Shown here piece after piece: positions 62,883 through 64,000 of a DNA stretch of 64,000 nucleotides; positions within the stretch are counted from its first letter, which is position 1, and every line of letters begins with the position of its first letter. This DNA is from Papiliotrema nemorosa (lineage: Eukaryota > Basidiomycota > Tremellomycetes > Tremellales > Rhynchogastremaceae): positions 124,001 through 188,000 of the forward strand of contig JASKOT010000028.1 of the NCBI GenBank assembly GCA_032158125.1. The letters run 5' to 3'. The translations under genes and the position numbers were made by a program. The notes under the pieces were generated by a model. The model was not told the DNA's origin, did not search any database, and saw only the letters and a program-made list of their open reading frames with translations.

Positions 62883-64000
62883 ATGTCCAACAACTATGAC
62901 AAGATTGTCAAGCTGGCATGCAAGCCGAAAAATGCACCGCCAAAGGCTAAAGTGAGCCAAACTCGTGCTATCTGCGTTCACAGCTGATGTTGCAGTATGT
63001 CGAGTAGGTCACTCGGACAGATTCTGCACATATCACCCTAACGATACAGTGTGTTGGTATCTGCGACCTTTTCAGACGACGGCTCTCTCAACGACATTGT
63101 CAGAGCGCTGTCCCTCCGCTTGAGAGAGCCAAACGCAGTGGTACGCCTTGTCACAGAGCATGAAACAAGCTAACAACCAGGTCGTTTTCAAAGCCTTGAT
63201 TGTCCTCCATCAGATGATCCGGACCGGCTCGACCGATCAGCTCCTCCAGTACCTCTCGCAAGGTGACGCCTTGCGATTGCGCAACGTGAATGGCCAAAAC
63301 TGGGAAGGGTATTCTCCTCCCGCGAGTATGGGCTCGTATGCCCAATACCTGGATGCAAGGGTCGGAGCTTTCAAAGACTTGCGGCATGATTTGGTGCAGG
63401 TACAGGCAGAATCCAACCGTCGAAGTGATGGACTAGGTGCAGGATGTGAGCGACCGCCCAAAGCAACGTGCATGCGCTCATCTCAAAGCGAAAGCAAGAC
63501 GCCTCAGGCATCTGCCGGTGGAAAAAGGCTTGTTGCGAGAGGTCAAACAGGTCCAAAAGGTGCTGGATGTGTTGGTCAAGTGTCGGGTATGTCCAAACGA
63601 GTGCCGTGGCATTCTGCTGACTCGCAGTTCTACGACGATGATCTGCGCGACGAAAACACCGTTCTCGCCTTTAGAATGATCATCAAGGATCTCTTGGTGC
63701 TGTTCCAAGCTGGAAATGAAGGTGTCTGCAATATCCTCGGTGAGCTCCTGGTCTCATTCGGGCACTGACGACAAGAGCACTACTTTGAAATGTCAAAACC
63801 AGATGCGACTGAAGCATTTGACATTTACAAATCTTTCATCAAGCAGACCGACAAGGTTGTCGACTATCTCGGAGTCGTACGCAAGCTGCACAATATCGTC
63901 AATGTCCCCGTCCCAAATCTCAAACACGCACCGACCAGTCTCGTCAAGGCGTTGGAGGAGTACCTGCATGATCCCAATTTTGAGGAGAATCGTCGAGAAT
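62883..64000 (+). CDS. AP180/CALM-type clathrin adaptor (ANTH domain), C-terminus off the right edge
   Basis: Endocytic adaptor of the yeast Yap1801/1802 and animal AP180/CALM type, binding PtdIns(4,5)P2 and clathrin at endocytic sites. Start in cgccATGTCCAAC at 62883 (MSNNYDKIVKLACKPKNAPP), which carries the ANTH lipid-binding Lys cluster (KIVKLACKPKNAPPKAK). Several short introns follow. Landmarks are VLVSATFSDDGSLNDIVRAL, VVFKALIVLHQMIRTGSTDQ, GSYAQYLDARVGAFKDL and LPVEKGLLREVKQVQKVLDV. FYDDDLRDENTVLAFRMIIK, LLVLFQAGNEGVCNIL, HYFEMSKPDATEAFDIYKSF and HAPTSLVKALEEYLHDPNFE complete the visible part. The whole ANTH fold is visible; the clathrin/EH-binding tail (NPF, DLL motifs) is beyond the window. 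Confidence 0.93.

Overview
The window is nuclear DNA of a basidiomycete yeast or fungus, almost certainly a tremellomycete (the Cryptococcus/Tremella/Kwoniella group). The evidence is dense genes on both strands, many spliceosomal introns of about 35-75 nt with GTRAGT-like donors and CTRAY-like branch sites, and a typical tremellomycete protein set: an MP98/Cda2-type chitin deacetylase, an MP88-type ('macrofage activating glycoprotein') mannoprotein, a class IV chitin synthase, an HSP9/12 protein and Zn2Cys6 regulators. I cannot name the species. All gene models below were spliced by eye from the sequence.

Layout. 1-4.6 kb: the end of an unknown membrane protein, a large type-II-like membrane protein and peptide methionine sulfoxide reductase. 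4.6-7.36 kb: a long gene-poor stretch that becomes a pyrimidine-rich leader for an acidic protein of unknown function (7.36-8.76 kb). 9.06-11.5 kb: a GNAT acetyltransferase and a conserved unknown. 11.7-15.4 kb: phosphatidylethanolamine N-methyltransferase CHO2. 15.6-23.1 kb: small hydrophilic proteins (HSP12 family, a charged hydrophilin-like protein, and a tandem trio of two-exon genes that look like one family) around a VWA-domain protein with a YGQQPGQ-repeat N-terminus. 23.2-26.6 kb: a monocarboxylate-type MFS transporter and a chitin deacetylase. 27.4-31.8 kb: condensin SMC2, divergent from a Zn2Cys6/Fungal_trans_2 regulator (32.4-35.1 kb). 35.6-39.0 kb: a class III aminotransferase and an MP88-like mannoprotein. 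39.9-44.1 kb: two large intronless genes in tandem that look like diverged paralogues of an unknown family. 44.2-50.0 kb: a class IV chitin synthase and FIT2/Scs3.

50.2-62.3 kb is the most coherent system: a regulator with two complete Zn2Cys6 clusters, divergent from an apparently intracellular GH78 alpha-L-rhamnosidase, followed by a secreted GH3 beta-glucosidase divergent from an MFS sugar transporter. I read this as a candidate catabolic cluster for rhamnose-containing glycosides (for example plant flavonoid diglycosides): outside glucosidase, importer, inside rhamnosidase, and a dedicated regulator. The substrate is inference. The window ends inside an AP180/CALM (ANTH-domain) clathrin adaptor gene.

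No tRNA, rRNA, CRISPR or transposon sequence was recognised.
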